Assembly (NCBI GenBank): GCA_947624255.1
Contig: CANQJO010000006.1
Coordinates: 1 to 64,000, forward strand
Reading direction: 5' to 3'
Origin: an uncultured Ruminococcus sp.
GTDB taxonomy: Bacteria; Bacillota; Clostridia; Oscillospirales; Ruminococcaceae
Length of the DNA stretch: 64,000 nt
This document shows, one piece after another, positions 43,466-52,132 of this stretch; positions within the stretch are counted from its first letter, which is position 1; every line of letters starts with the position of its first letter. A program made the position numbers and the translations under genes. A model generated the notes under the pieces. The model made no database searches and had not been told where the DNA came from. It worked only from the letters and a program-made list of their open reading frames with translations.

Positions 43466-45318
43466 GAGAAAAAATTGAAAAACATTTGCTGTCGGTGCAG
43501 AAGCCTTCACGCTACATTGGCGGAGAGGTCGGCAGCATCGTCAAGGATAAGTCAAAGGTAGATGTGCGGTTCGCCTTTTGCTTTCCGGACACATACGATA
43601 TCGGAATGTCGCATCTCGGCATGAAGATACTCTACTCCCTGACCAACGAAAGGGAGAATTATTGGTGTGAGCGTTGTTTTGCTCCGGGAGAGGACTTTGA
43701 GCGGATAATGCGTGAAAATGAAATACCTCTCTATGCGCTTGAAAGCCTCGATCCCATAAGAGATTTTGACTTCATAGGATTTACCATGCAGTATGAGCTT
43801 TCATACACCAACGTGCTGAATATGCTTGATCTTGCAGGAATACCTTTGTTCTCACGTGACCGCACCGATGAGCTGACGCAGATCGTTGTTGCCGGCGGAC
43901 CGTGTGTGTGCAATCCTGAGCCGCTTGCCGACTTTTTCGATATCTTCATTATGGGAGAGGGCGAGGAGGTCAACCTTGAGCTTATGGATCTGTATCACGA
44001 GATGAAGTCTCAGGGAGCATCACGCCGTGATTTCCTGCGCCGTGCCGCCTGTATTGAGGGAATATACGTTCCGCAGTTCTATCACTTCTATTATAATGAA
44101 GACGGCACTATACGGCGCATGGAGGTCACTGACGGAGCGCCGGAAACTGTCAGAAAACGTATTATCAAAGATCTTGACAAGGTTTACTATCCGGATAATT
44201 TTGTTGTGCCGTTTACGGAGATAGTTCATGACAGAGCATCTGTGGAGGTCCTTCGGGGCTGCATCAGAGGCTGCCGTTTTTGTCAGGCAGGTTTCATCTA
44301 CAGACCGTTCCGTGAAAAATCCACCGAGGTGATATGCTCTGAAACGAAGGCACTGTGCGAAAATACCGGATACGATGAGGTATCTCTTGCTTCGCTGAGC
44401 ACGAGCGATCACTCGGAGATAGATCCCATGCTCACAAAGCTCATCGACTATACCGCCGGCGAAAGGATAAATCTCTCGCTGCCGTCTCTGAGAGCGGATA
44501 ACTTTTCGGAGTCACTTTTAGAAAAGATAAAAAAGGTGCGCCGCAGCGGTCTGACATTCGCCGCAGAGGGAGGTACACAGCGCCTGAGAGATGTCATCAA
44601 CAAAAATGTTACCGAGGACGAAATAATGAATACCTGCCGGATCGCATTTGAGGGCGGATACACGGGAGTAAAGCTCTACTTTATGATGGGACTTCCGACC
44701 GAAACTGATGAAGATATCGTTGGTATAGCCGAGCTTGCACAGCGTGTTGCGGATCTTTATTATACCATAGAAGATCGTCCCAAGGGCAGGGGAGTGCAGG
44801 TATCTGTCAGTACAGCGACATTTGTCCCGAAGCCGTTTACGCCGTTCCAGTTTGAACCGCAGGACACACGTGAGATGATAGAGCATAAGCAGAAACTGCT
44901 CCTTGACTCTGTCAAGACGAAGAAGATAAGAGTGAGCTATCATGACCCGAATGTGAGTATTCTCGAGGCTGTTCTTGCCAAGGGCGACAGGCGGCTTTGC
45001 AATGTGATATATTCTGCGTGGAGAAAAGGCTGCAAATTCGACAGCTGGAGCGAATATTTCCGCTTTGACCGCTGGTCGGAGGCTTTTGACGAATGCGGGA
45101 TAGATCCGGGATTTTACGCAAACAGGAGATTTTCCTATGATGAGATACTTCCGTGGGATCATATAGATTTCTTCGTTTCAAAGGATTTTCTTATCAGGGA
45201 AAACAAAACTGCTCACCGCGGAGAGACAACTCCCAACTGCCGGCAGAGATGCTCGGGCTGCGGAGTGAATAAGCATATAGGAGGACGCTGCTTTGATCAG
45301 ACTGAGAGCTGTATTTGA
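43459..45318 (+). CDS. B12-binding-domain radical SAM protein, TIGR03960 family
   Basis: A 619-residue protein. The N-terminal ~190 residues look like a cobalamin-binding-type domain (ICYDVG-like FPDTYDIGMSHLG). The radical SAM core carries the cluster motif RGCIRGCRFCQAGF (Cx3Cx2C) near 270, and the C-terminus is Cys-rich (NCRQRCSGCG). Members of this family sit next to a DUF2344 protein, as here, where the two genes overlap by 26 bases. The reaction is not assigned; tRNA or rRNA modification has been suggested for related groups. Confidence 0.88.
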   Translation: MLREKIEKHLLSVQKPSRYIGGEVGSIVKDKSKVDVRFAFCFPDTYDIGMSHLGMKILYSLTNERENYWCERCFAPGEDFERIMRENEIPLYALESLDPIRDFDFIGFTMQYELSYTNVLNMLDLAGIPLFSRDRTDELTQIVVAGGPCVCNPEPLADFFDIFIMGEGEEVNLELMDLYHEMKSQGASRRDFLRRAACIEGIYVPQFYHFYYNEDGTIRRMEVTDGAPETVRKRIIKDLDKVYYPDNFVVPFTEIVHDRASVEVLRGCIRGCRFCQAGFIYRPFREKSTEVICSETKALCENTGYDEVSLASLSTSDHSEIDPMLTKLIDYTAGERINLSLPSLRADNFSESLLEKIKKVRRSGLTFAAEGGTQRLRDVINKNVTEDEIMNTCRIAFEGGYTGVKLYFMMGLPTETDEDIVGIAELAQRVADLYYTIEDRPKGRGVQVSVSTATFVPKPFTPFQFEPQDTREMIEHKQKLLLDSVKTKKIRVSYHDPNVSILEAVLAKGDRRLCNVIYSAWRKGCKFDSWSEYFRFDRWSEAFDECGIDPGFYANRRFSYDEILPWDHIDFFVSKDFLIRENKTAHRGETTPNCRQRCSGCGVNKHIGGRCFDQTESCI

Positions 45319-45946
45319 AAAAACAGGCAGGGCGAAGTATATCTCTCACCTTGATCTGAACCGTTGTATGCTGAGGACGTTCCGCCGCTCGGGGCTGCCT
45401 GTGTGGTATACAGAGGGATTTAATCCCCACCCGTATTATTCCTTTGCGCTTGCTCTCTCACTGGGATATGAAAGCATCTGTGAGATACTTGACTTCAACC
45501 TCAATGAGCCGCTCCCCTTTGACGAGGTGCGCAGATGCCTCAACAGTGTTATGCCGGAGGGGATGAGTATACGCTCGGTCAGTGAGCCGATACGCAAGGT
45601 GACGGCGATCGCAAAGGCAGAGTATGTTATCCGTCTCACGGCTGATGATCCGGAGAGACTTTCAGGTGATATTGAACGTCTTATGGCAGGGGAGAATATC
45701 CTCGTAGAAAAAAAGACGAAAAAAGGTGCTAAAATAGTTGATATAAAGCCCTCTACAGAGATAATAAGCTGCAAAGCGAGCGGAAATATATCAGAGCTTG
45801 TGATGAGACTTCCGGCAGGAACGCAGACGAATTTTAATCCCACGCTGTTTCTTGATGCGCTGAAAAATGCCGATACTGAGCCGTTTGAGATACTCGGAGT
45901 CTGCCGGACAGCCATACTCTGTGAAAATAATGAAATTTTTTTGTAA
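45293..45946 (+). CDS. DUF2344 (TIGR03936) family protein
   Basis: The start is the TTG at 45293, 8 bases after GGAGG. The 217-residue product begins VFEKTGRAKYISHLDLNRCMLRT..., with FNPHPYYSFALALSLGYES, the DUF2344 signature. It is the usual partner of the TIGR03960 radical SAM protein and overlaps its gene. A joint role in RNA modification is inferred from constant linkage. The unusual TTG start may set a low level of synthesis. Confidence 0.88.
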   Translation: MIRLRAVFEKTGRAKYISHLDLNRCMLRTFRRSGLPVWYTEGFNPHPYYSFALALSLGYESICEILDFNLNEPLPFDEVRRCLNSVMPEGMSIRSVSEPIRKVTAIAKAEYVIRLTADDPERLSGDIERLMAGENILVEKKTKKGAKIVDIKPSTEIISCKASGNISELVMRLPAGTQTNFNPTLFLDALKNADTEPFEILGVCRTAILCENNEIFL

Positions 45947-45952
45947 AAATGC

Positions 45953-45981
45953 TTGCAATTTTCGGAGAAGTGTGATATAAT
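45953..45981 (+). promoter_or_regulatory. promoter of rplS
   Basis: TTGCAA (45953-45958), 17 bases, TATAAT (45976-45981). A start near 45988 gives a leader of about 220 bases. Confidence 0.75.
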
Positions 45982-45987
45982 TAAAAA

Positions 45988-46206
45988 GCATTTGAGATCC
46001 GTTCGGACTGTCTGCGGCTTAAATACTGCGGTCAGACGAATGAGAATTAATGCCGAAAGACATTAAATCGAGCAGTCCGCTGCCTGCATTTCCCCTTTAA
46101 GGCGGAACGCCGCTGTACGGCAATGTTTTTCTGTGATGAAGTGAATGCTGAACACTTCTTCATCAGGACAGGTAAGAATGTTCGGAAATTTTAGGAGGAA
46201 AAGCAA
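45988..46206 (+). other. long structured leader of rplS
   Basis: About 220 bases precede the L19 ATG. Visible pairings are GTCTGC near 46009 with GTCAGAC near 46031, and GATGAAGTG near 46134 with CACTTCTTCATC near 46153-46165. The last pairing is a strong hairpin about 40 bases before the ribosome-binding site. L19 leaders that control their own synthesis are known in other Firmicutes; whether this one belongs to such a class is unproven. Confidence 0.6.
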
Positions 46207-46551
46207 ATGGATGCACTTAAACTCATCAGCGAATCAAGTATGAAGGAAAATGTTCCGCAGTTCAATGTAGGTGATACTGTGAGAGTACACGTACAGATCA
46301 AGGAGGGCGACAAAAGCCGTATCCAGATCTTTGAGGGAACAGTTATCGCCAAGAAGCACGGCGGTATCAGCGAGACATTCACTGTAAGACGTGTAGCTCA
46401 CGGCTGCGGTATTGAGAGAGTCTTCCCGCTTCACTCGCCTGTTGTTGACAAGGTAGAGGTCGTAAGATACGGTAAAGTCCGCAGAGCAAAGCTCTATTAC
46501 CTCAGAGACAGAGTGGGCAAGGCTGCAAAAGTCAAGGAACAGATCCGGTAA
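46207..46551 (+). CDS. rplS: 50S ribosomal protein L19
   Basis: A 114-residue protein matching L19 along its length: [56 protein letters not shown] and [11 protein letters not shown]. It is a basic protein at the subunit interface of the ribosome. Ribosome-binding site TTAGGAGG. The gene order with lepB and rbgA downstream is typical of Firmicutes. Confidence 0.98.
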   Translation: MDALKLISESSMKENVPQFNVGDTVRVHVQIKEGDKSRIQIFEGTVIAKKHGGISETFTVRRVAHGCGIERVFPLHSPVVDKVEVVRYGKVRRAKLYYLRDRVGKAAKVKEQIR

Positions 46552-46612
46552 GAGCCGGTCGGGATCTGTTGCGGATGGCAAGCAGATCTACAGCATCTGC
46601 AACGGATATCGT

Positions 46613-46771
46613 ATGCCGCCATCTGATGCAAATGACAAAACAGATGACGAGCAGAAATTTTGTTTGTCAAGGAAGAGGACGAAAGCATACTTTTTGTATG
46701 GTGAGTACTGTGACGCAGACAAACGGGATCTATGCCGTCAGATAATTGCTGTTTGCATCAGAGGGCGGTAT
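46613..46771. repeat. 159-bp unit bounded by a 20-bp inverted repeat
   Basis: ATGCCGCCATCTGATGCAAA (46613-46632) and the reverse complement of 46752-46771 agree at 18 of 20 positions. The interior is AT-rich near GAAATTTTGTTTGTC and has no clear gene. It may be a non-autonomous element or a folded RNA. Confidence 0.55.
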
Positions 46772-46833
46772 GTAAACAGGCTCAAGGCTTCAGGCTGTGT
46801 TCAGGCAGGAGGCTTACTGTCTGAGCGTGTCGT

Positions 46834-46855
46834 GGGGACTTAATGTCCCCTTTTT
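46834..46855 (+). terminator. rho-independent terminator downstream of rplS
   Basis: GGGGAC/GTCCCC with loop TTAAT, followed by TTTTT. It is 280 bases after rplS and probably ends that transcript. Confidence 0.8.
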
Positions 46856-46861
46856 GCTATA

Positions 46862-46880
46862 CCGGGAGCTATGCTCCCGG
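46862..46880. repeat. perfect 8-bp hairpin
   Basis: CCGGGAGC/GCTCCCGG with a TAT loop directly precedes the MITE-like element; no U-tract follows. Confidence 0.6.
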
Positions 46881-46881
46881 A

Positions 46882-47038
46882 ATACTGATCTCACTCTAAA
46901 ACCCGGCGTAACGAAGATTCGGCACCTTTTACTGTGTCAAAGTGACCCGACATACGTCAGTACGGCTTCGTCACTTTTCCTTGTAACAGGCACAGTCCGG
47001 CCGCAGATCCTGCGCAGCTTTTAGAATTAAATCAGTAT
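46882..47038. repeat. 157-bp MITE-like inverted-repeat element, copy 2
   Basis: The left end ATACTGATCTCACTCTAAAA and the reverse complement of the right end (ATACTGATTTAATTCTAAAA) match at 17 of 20 positions. The ends also match the element at 41335-41405. The interior has no ORF. Flanking TA dinucleotides may be target duplications. Confidence 0.7.
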
Positions 47039-47119
47039 AACATAACGGCAGCTCTAAAAAGCTCTTTTGGGAAAAGCGGTTTTTCAGAGTTGCCCATAAC
47101 ATGAATGCAGAGGTACATT

Positions 47120-47908
47120 ATGGAAGAGAATAAAGATTTGAAGCTGCCGGAGGGATCGTCCGAAGAAGCTGATATAGCCGAAAATGAAACCGTTGACGGA
47201 GAAACTGAGATGATCGGGGAACAGACTGACGGCTCTGATACGGAGCATTCCGGTGAGAAAAAAGGAAACAGTCTGCTGAATGATATCGTTGAGATCGCTG
47301 AATCAACGCTCATCACTGTTTTTGTGATGATGCTGGTGTTCACATATATACTTCATCCCGTAAATGTTGTGGGAAAATCTATGTATCCCACGCTGAATGA
47401 CGGCGACAGAGTGTTCATGACAACTGTTTACGGGAAGCCGAAATACGGCGATATCGTGGTCATCAACAATGATGCCGCATATTTCCTCGACAACGAGGGA
47501 AAGCCTTACAAGGAGGATCCTTCAAATAATCCCCTTATCGAGTGCATCATAAAAAGAGTCATTGCCGGTGAAAACCAGACGATAGAGATAGATAATTCTG
47601 CCCCCGATCCGCAGAACTGGTGTGTAAAGGTCGACGGAAAGGTCCTTGATGAGCCGTACCTTGCTCTGAACGCCGTTACAAGCAGCTCAGGTGCGTTTGA
47701 TGGAAAATTCCCGTTTACAGTCCCGGAGGGCTACTGCTTCGTAATGGGCGATAACAGGACTAATTCGTCAGACAGCCGAAGCATATGGGTCGGTCTTGTC
47801 AAAGAGGATCAGATAATCGGCAAGGCTATTATTCGGTATGCACCTCTTGATGAACTCAGGATACTTGTAAACTCCTATAAGGAGACTTATCTGGGCGAAG
47901 AAGCCTGA
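47120..47908 (+). CDS. lepB: signal peptidase I
   Basis: I use the ATG at 47120 (MEENKDL) with AGAGGT upstream. The 262-residue product has an acidic, probably disordered N-terminus (1 to about 55), one transmembrane helix (ITVFVMMLVFTYIL), the catalytic Ser in GKSMYPTLNDGD and the general-base Lys in IIKRVIAGENQTI. It ends with the GDNRTNSSDSR box. It cleaves Sec and Tat signal peptides at the outer membrane face. The acidic N-terminal extension is longer than in Bacillus SipS. Confidence 0.96.
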   Translation: MEENKDLKLPEGSSEEADIAENETVDGETEMIGEQTDGSDTEHSGEKKGNSLLNDIVEIAESTLITVFVMMLVFTYILHPVNVVGKSMYPTLNDGDRVFMTTVYGKPKYGDIVVINNDAAYFLDNEGKPYKEDPSNNPLIECIIKRVIAGENQTIEIDNSAPDPQNWCVKVDGKVLDEPYLALNAVTSSSGAFDGKFPFTVPEGYCFVMGDNRTNSSDSRSIWVGLVKEDQIIGKAIIRYAPLDELRILVNSYKETYLGEEA

Positions 47909-47928
47909 TGCATCAATGGAGATGTGAA

Positions 47929-48810
47929 ATGGATAATATCGAAATGAAGCAGATACAGTGGTTCCCCGGACATATGGCAAAGACACGCCGTATGATAATC
48001 TCTGAGCTTAAATTGGTCGATGCTGTGGCTGAACTCGTTGATGCGAGAGCACCTCTCAGCAGCAGAAATCCCGAAATGGACAGACTCACAAAGGGAAAGC
48101 CGAGAATTATCCTGCTGAATAAGTGTGATCTTGCCGATGAACGTGCAACTCAGAAATGGATAAACTATTTCAGAAGCACCGGCCGGGATGCTGCGGCTGT
48201 CGACTGCAGATCGGGCAGGGGAGTGAAGGATCTCCTTAAAATTATAAGAGAGGGCATACTCAGCGATCTGATCGAAAAGCGGCAGAAGAACGGAATGACG
48301 GGTGCTCCCGTAAGGCTGATGATAGCAGGTATCCCAAATGTGGGAAAATCCTCGCTGATAAATAAGCTCGTCGGCTCAAAGCGTGCTAAGACAGAGGACA
48401 GACCGGGCGTCACCAGAACAAAGCAGTGGATAAAACTCGGAGATAACGCTGAACTGCTCGATACCCCCGGAGTGCTTGCTCCCAAGTATGAGGATCAGGA
48501 GGCTGCGGTAAGGCTTGCTTTAACGGGCGCTGTAAATGACGAAATACTCGACAGAGAAGCTCTTGCCATGAAACTGCTGACATATCTTGCGGAAAACTCC
48601 CCGGCATCGCTGAAAGAACGCTATAAGACAGAGATCTCCCCCGAAGACACAGGTGCGGAGCTGCTTGAAAAGATCGGCAGAAAGCGAGGCATGATGATCT
48701 CGGGCGGAGAAATAGATACGGAACGTGCGGCGATAACCGTACTTGATGAATTCAGAAGCGGTAAGCTGGGGCGCATCACCCTTGAACTTCCGCCGGAGAA
48801 AAAGCAATGA
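47929..48810 (+). CDS. rbgA: ribosome biogenesis GTPase RbgA/YlqF
   Basis: The start is at 47929 (MDNIEMKQIQWFPGHMAK) behind GGAGATGTGAA; an earlier ATG overlaps the lepB stop without a ribosome-binding site. The 293-residue product is a circularly permuted GTPase: G4 NKCDL comes first, then G1 GIPNVGKSS and G3 DTPG. The FPGHMAK start is the family hallmark. It helps late 50S assembly. Its stop overlaps rnhB by 4 bases. Confidence 0.96.
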   Translation: MDNIEMKQIQWFPGHMAKTRRMIISELKLVDAVAELVDARAPLSSRNPEMDRLTKGKPRIILLNKCDLADERATQKWINYFRSTGRDAAAVDCRSGRGVKDLLKIIREGILSDLIEKRQKNGMTGAPVRLMIAGIPNVGKSSLINKLVGSKRAKTEDRPGVTRTKQWIKLGDNAELLDTPGVLAPKYEDQEAAVRLALTGAVNDEILDREALAMKLLTYLAENSPASLKERYKTEISPEDTGAELLEKIGRKRGMMISGGEIDTERAAITVLDEFRSGKLGRITLELPPEKKQ

Positions 48811-49430
48811 GCAGAGTGATACTACATAAGGAGCTTTTTGATTTTGATTCGCAGGTGCGAAAGAGCTTTCCTGTTGTGTGCGGTGTCGACGAGGCGGGAA
48901 GAGGTCCTCTTGCCGGGGATGTCTATGCTGCGGCAGTCGTGCTGAATGACGGTGTGATGATAGACTATCTCAACGACAGCAAAAAGCTCTCGGAAAAGCG
49001 GCGTGAGGAGCTTTTCGGCGTAATAAAGGAAAAAGCGGAGGCTTACTGCATCGCTTCGGCTTCTGTTGATGAAATAGACACTCTGAATATACTGAATGCG
49101 GCGATGCTTGCCATGAAAAGGGCTGTGGAGGGACTCGGTCTTCTGCCGGATACGGCTCTCATTGACGGCAATAAGGCTCCGGAGCTGCTGTGTCCTGCAA
49201 GGACTGTCGTCAAGGGAGATGCCTTGTCTGCCTCTATAGCGGCAGCATCTGTTCTGGCAAAGGTCGCCCGTGACCGGTATATGCGTGAGCTTGCTGAGAA
49301 ATATCCCGAATACTGCTTCGATCAGCACAAGGGATATGGTACGAAGCTCCACTATGAGATGATAGAAAAATACGGTATCTCGCCTGTCCACCGCCGGACA
49401 TTTCTGAAAAAGCTCTATGACGAAAAGTGA
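48807..49430 (+). CDS. rnhB: ribonuclease HII
   Basis: A 207-residue enzyme with VCGVDEAGRGPLAGDVYAAAVVL, the DSKKLSEKRRE helix, IDGNKAP and HKGYGTKLHYE. The conserved acidic residues for metal binding are present. It removes ribonucleotides and RNA primers from DNA. The ATGA overlap with rbgA points to translational coupling, and its end overlaps yraN by 14 bases. Confidence 0.97.
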   Translation: MSRVILHKELFDFDSQVRKSFPVVCGVDEAGRGPLAGDVYAAAVVLNDGVMIDYLNDSKKLSEKRREELFGVIKEKAEAYCIASASVDEIDTLNILNAAMLAMKRAVEGLGLLPDTALIDGNKAPELLCPARTVVKGDALSASIAAASVLAKVARDRYMRELAEKYPEYCFDQHKGYGTKLHYEMIEKYGISPVHRRTFLKKLYDEK

Positions 49431-49794
49431 GATCGGCAGGCTCGGTGAGATCAAGGTCTGCGAGTACCTCACAGGAAAGGGATACAGGATCGTCACACGC
49501 AATTACAGGATCAAGGGCGGAGAGATCGACATAATTGCTGAAAACGGCAGGTATATTGCTTTCGTTGAAGTGAAGACACGCAAGCCGGACAGTATGGTCG
49601 GCGGCTTCGAGGCAGTGAACAAACGAAAACAAGGACTTATAATAAAAACGGCTGCTGATTACTGCACGAAAAATCCCATACAATTGCAGCCTCGGTTCGA
49701 CATAGCACAGGTCATTGCAGATGATGCGGCGATTTTGCGGATAGATTATATCCCGAACGCATATGATGCTACCGGCTATGATCTTATTTTCTGA
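49417..49794 (+). CDS. yraN: YraN/UPF0102 family endonuclease-like protein
   Basis: A 125-residue protein with LGEIKVCEYLTGKGYRI, GGEIDIIAENG and FVEVKTRK, which together give the Asp/Glu-x-Lys nuclease-fold motif of UPF0102. The partner order rnhB-yraN is common. The biological role is not well defined, although the family is restriction-endonuclease-like. Confidence 0.92.
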   Translation: MTKSEIGRLGEIKVCEYLTGKGYRIVTRNYRIKGGEIDIIAENGRYIAFVEVKTRKPDSMVGGFEAVNKRKQGLIIKTAADYCTKNPIQLQPRFDIAQVIADDAAILRIDYIPNAYDATGYDLIF

Positions 49795-49805
49795 AAGGTG
49801 ATATT

Positions 49806-51299
49806 ATGTTCTATAACAGCACAAGAAACAGCAATGTCAGGGTAACAAGCGCAGAGGCTATAGCCCGGGGAATTTCTTCTGACGGCGGACTTTTCGTCCC
49901 TGAGACGATACCCGAGCTCTCTCTCGATGAGATCGTTTCTCTCGGAGGCATGAGCTATGCTGAAAGAGCTGCATTTGTTTTTTCAAAATATCTGACTGAT
50001 TTCACCGAGGCTGAGATACGCCTGTGTACTGAAAGTGCCTACAATACAAAGAATTTTGAGACTGAAAGCATTGCCGAGCTTGCCCACCTCTTTGACGGCA
50101 CATATATGCTGGAGCTGTGGCACGGACCGACTTGTGCTTTCAAGGATATGGCTTTGCAGATACTGCCATATTTCCTTACAACATCGGCAAAAAAAATGAA
50201 ATTGGATAAAAAGATAGTCATTCTTGTCGCTACATCGGGTGATACCGGAAAGGCGGCTCTTGAGGGTTTCCGTGATGTTGAGGGAACATCTATACTTGTA
50301 TTCTATCCCGAAGACGGCGTAAGTGCCATGCAGAAACGCCAGATGAAAACTCAGGAGGGCGACAATGTTGGAGTCTGCGCTCTCAAAGGAAATTTCGATG
50401 ACTGTCAGAACGGTGTCAAAGCGATCTTCACAGACAGCGATGTCAAGGAGCAGCTTGACAAGAACGGCATGATGTTCTCCAGTGCCAACTCGATCAACTG
50501 GGGAAGACTTGTTCCGCAGATCGTCTACTACATCTCCGCATATGCTGAGCTTGTCAAGGACGGCGATATCAATGCCGGCGAAAAGATCAATATCGTAGTT
50601 CCCACGGGAAATTTCGGCAATATCCTTGCAGCCTGCTATGCAAAGCATATGGGAGTTCCGGTGAACAAGCTCATATGCGCATCGAATATAAACAATGTAC
50701 TGACAGATTTCATAAATACGGGAGTCTATGACAGAAACCGCCGTTTCTATGCAACGGTGTCGCCGTCAATGGATATCCTTATCTCCAGCAATCTTGAAAG
50801 ACTGCTCTATCTCATGACGGACAGGAATGATGCGGTCATACGTGAGTGGTTCGGCAAACTTGCTTCGGAAGGCAGATATGAGGTCACTGATGAAGTAAAG
50901 AAAAAAATTCAAGACGAGTTTTGCGCCGGTTTCTGCAATGACGATGAGACAAAGACTGTTATTCACGATATTTTTGAGAAGTATTCCTACGTCTGCGATA
51001 CACATACTGCTGTGGCAGTTAAGGTATACAACGACTACAAGGCTTCTACGGGAGATACTACACGCACGATCATAGCGTCAACGGCAAGTCCGTACAAGTT
51101 CAGTCCGGCAGTTCTCGAGGCACTTGAGGGCAAGGCATCAGACATTGATGAATACTCCAAGGCATACCGACTGGCAGAGCTTTCGGGATCGAAGATGCCT
51201 TCTGCGCTTGCGGATCTCAAAAATAAGCCGGAGCGATTCTGTGATGTTATCGACAAAACGGAACAGAAAAATTACGTTCTGTCACAGCTTGGAATATGA
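49806..51299 (+). CDS. thrC: threonine synthase
   Basis: A 497-residue PLP enzyme of the longer ThrC class. FKDMALQ (in HGPTCAFKDMA) carries the lysine for the Schiff base. SGDTGKAAL and VPTGNFGN bind the phosphate of PLP. It makes L-threonine from O-phosphohomoserine. Ribosome-binding site AAAGGTGATATT, 11 bases after yraN. The next gene overlaps its stop. Confidence 0.96.
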   Translation: MFYNSTRNSNVRVTSAEAIARGISSDGGLFVPETIPELSLDEIVSLGGMSYAERAAFVFSKYLTDFTEAEIRLCTESAYNTKNFETESIAELAHLFDGTYMLELWHGPTCAFKDMALQILPYFLTTSAKKMKLDKKIVILVATSGDTGKAALEGFRDVEGTSILVFYPEDGVSAMQKRQMKTQEGDNVGVCALKGNFDDCQNGVKAIFTDSDVKEQLDKNGMMFSSANSINWGRLVPQIVYYISAYAELVKDGDINAGEKINIVVPTGNFGNILAACYAKHMGVPVNKLICASNINNVLTDFINTGVYDRNRRFYATVSPSMDILISSNLERLLYLMTDRNDAVIREWFGKLASEGRYEVTDEVKKKIQDEFCAGFCNDDETKTVIHDIFEKYSYVCDTHTAVAVKVYNDYKASTGDTTRTIIASTASPYKFSPAVLEALEGKASDIDEYSKAYRLAELSGSKMPSALADLKNKPERFCDVIDKTEQKNYVLSQLGI

Positions 51300-51988
51300 G
51301 CCTTTTTGCTATAGGAGATCTTCACCTGAGCGTTGGTTCTCCCGAGAAGACTATGGAGATCTTCAACGGCTGGGAAAACTATCAGCAGCTTATAAAGCAG
51401 CACTGGCAGGAGCTGATCGAGCCGGAGGATACGGTCGTTCTTGCGGGAGATATCTCGTGGGGAATGAGCCTTGAACAAGCAGCTCCCGACTTCCGGTTCA
51501 TAGAGGAGCTGCCCGGAGCGAAGATCGTTCTCAAAGGGAACCACGACTATTGGTGGACGACCAAAAAGAAAATGGAGGATTTTCTTGCGGCGGAGGGCTG
51601 CTGTTCAATAAAAATACTGCATAATAACCACTTCGGGTATGGAGAATACGGCATCTGCGGGACACGCGGCTGGGTAAATATCCCGGGAGAAGCACAGGAC
51701 GAAAAGGTCCTGCGCCGTGAGGTACAGAGATTGGAGACATCGGTGCTTTCAGCGGTAAACGCAGGACTGAAACCGATTGTATTCATGCACTATCCTCCCA
51801 TATTCGGGACAAATTTCAACTATGACATTCTCGAGATACTCTACCGCTACAAGGTCAGTGATTGCTATTATGGTCACATTCATGGAAGATCTGCCCATGA
51901 GCTTTGCGTCAGGGGAGTGTATGATGATATAAATTTCCACCTTATATCAGGGGATTTTATACAATTTATTCCGGAAAAAGTGATTTAA
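51296..51988 (+). CDS. calcineurin-like metallophosphoesterase
   Basis: A 230-residue enzyme with the metal-binding series GDLHLS, GDISWGM, GNHDYWW and GHIHG. No signal peptide or membrane segment is seen, so it is cytosolic. The substrate cannot be deduced. The ATGA overlap with thrC indicates translational coupling, although a functional link to threonine is not obvious. Confidence 0.92.
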   Translation: MSLFAIGDLHLSVGSPEKTMEIFNGWENYQQLIKQHWQELIEPEDTVVLAGDISWGMSLEQAAPDFRFIEELPGAKIVLKGNHDYWWTTKKKMEDFLAAEGCCSIKILHNNHFGYGEYGICGTRGWVNIPGEAQDEKVLRREVQRLETSVLSAVNAGLKPIVFMHYPPIFGTNFNYDILEILYRYKVSDCYYGHIHGRSAHELCVRGVYDDINFHLISGDFIQFIPEKVI

Positions 51989-52043
51989 TTTGTTTAATAT
52001 GTAGAAGTGGAAAAATTTAGTAGAAAAAATTTCTGTTATGTGG

Positions 52044-52049
52044 TATAAT
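52044..52049 (+). promoter_or_regulatory. extended -10 promoter of tig
   Basis: TGGTATAAT (TATAAT at 52044-52049) is an extended -10 element; no good -35 box is seen. The leader contains an 8-bp inverted repeat (ATGCAATT at 52058-52065, AATTGCAT at 52092-52099). Confidence 0.55.
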
Positions 52050-52132
52050 AATCACATATGCAATTACCATACTTATTTACATTACGCTCCCAATTGCATT
52101 GTGCTATATAAATAATGGAGGACAATTTAATC

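Larger units (their letters stand above)
46552..47119. other. 570-base gap with inverted repeats, a terminator and a MITE-like element
   Basis: No convincing gene. It holds a hairpin just after rplS (GTTGCGGATG near 46567 with CATCTGCAAC near 46593) and a 20-bp imperfect inverted repeat (46613-46632 with 46752-46771). A terminator at 46834-46855, a perfect 8-bp hairpin at 46862-46880 and the inverted-repeat element at 46882-47038 complete it. Confidence 0.7.

Noticed and set aside
44518-45162. 214-codon minus-strand frame opposite the radical SAM gene
   Set aside because: Antisense shadow of a conserved protein, with composition typical of a reverse frame.
46613-46843. 76-codon plus-strand frame after rplS
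   Set aside because: No ribosome-binding site, odd composition, and it coincides with the inverted-repeat unit and ends at a terminator.
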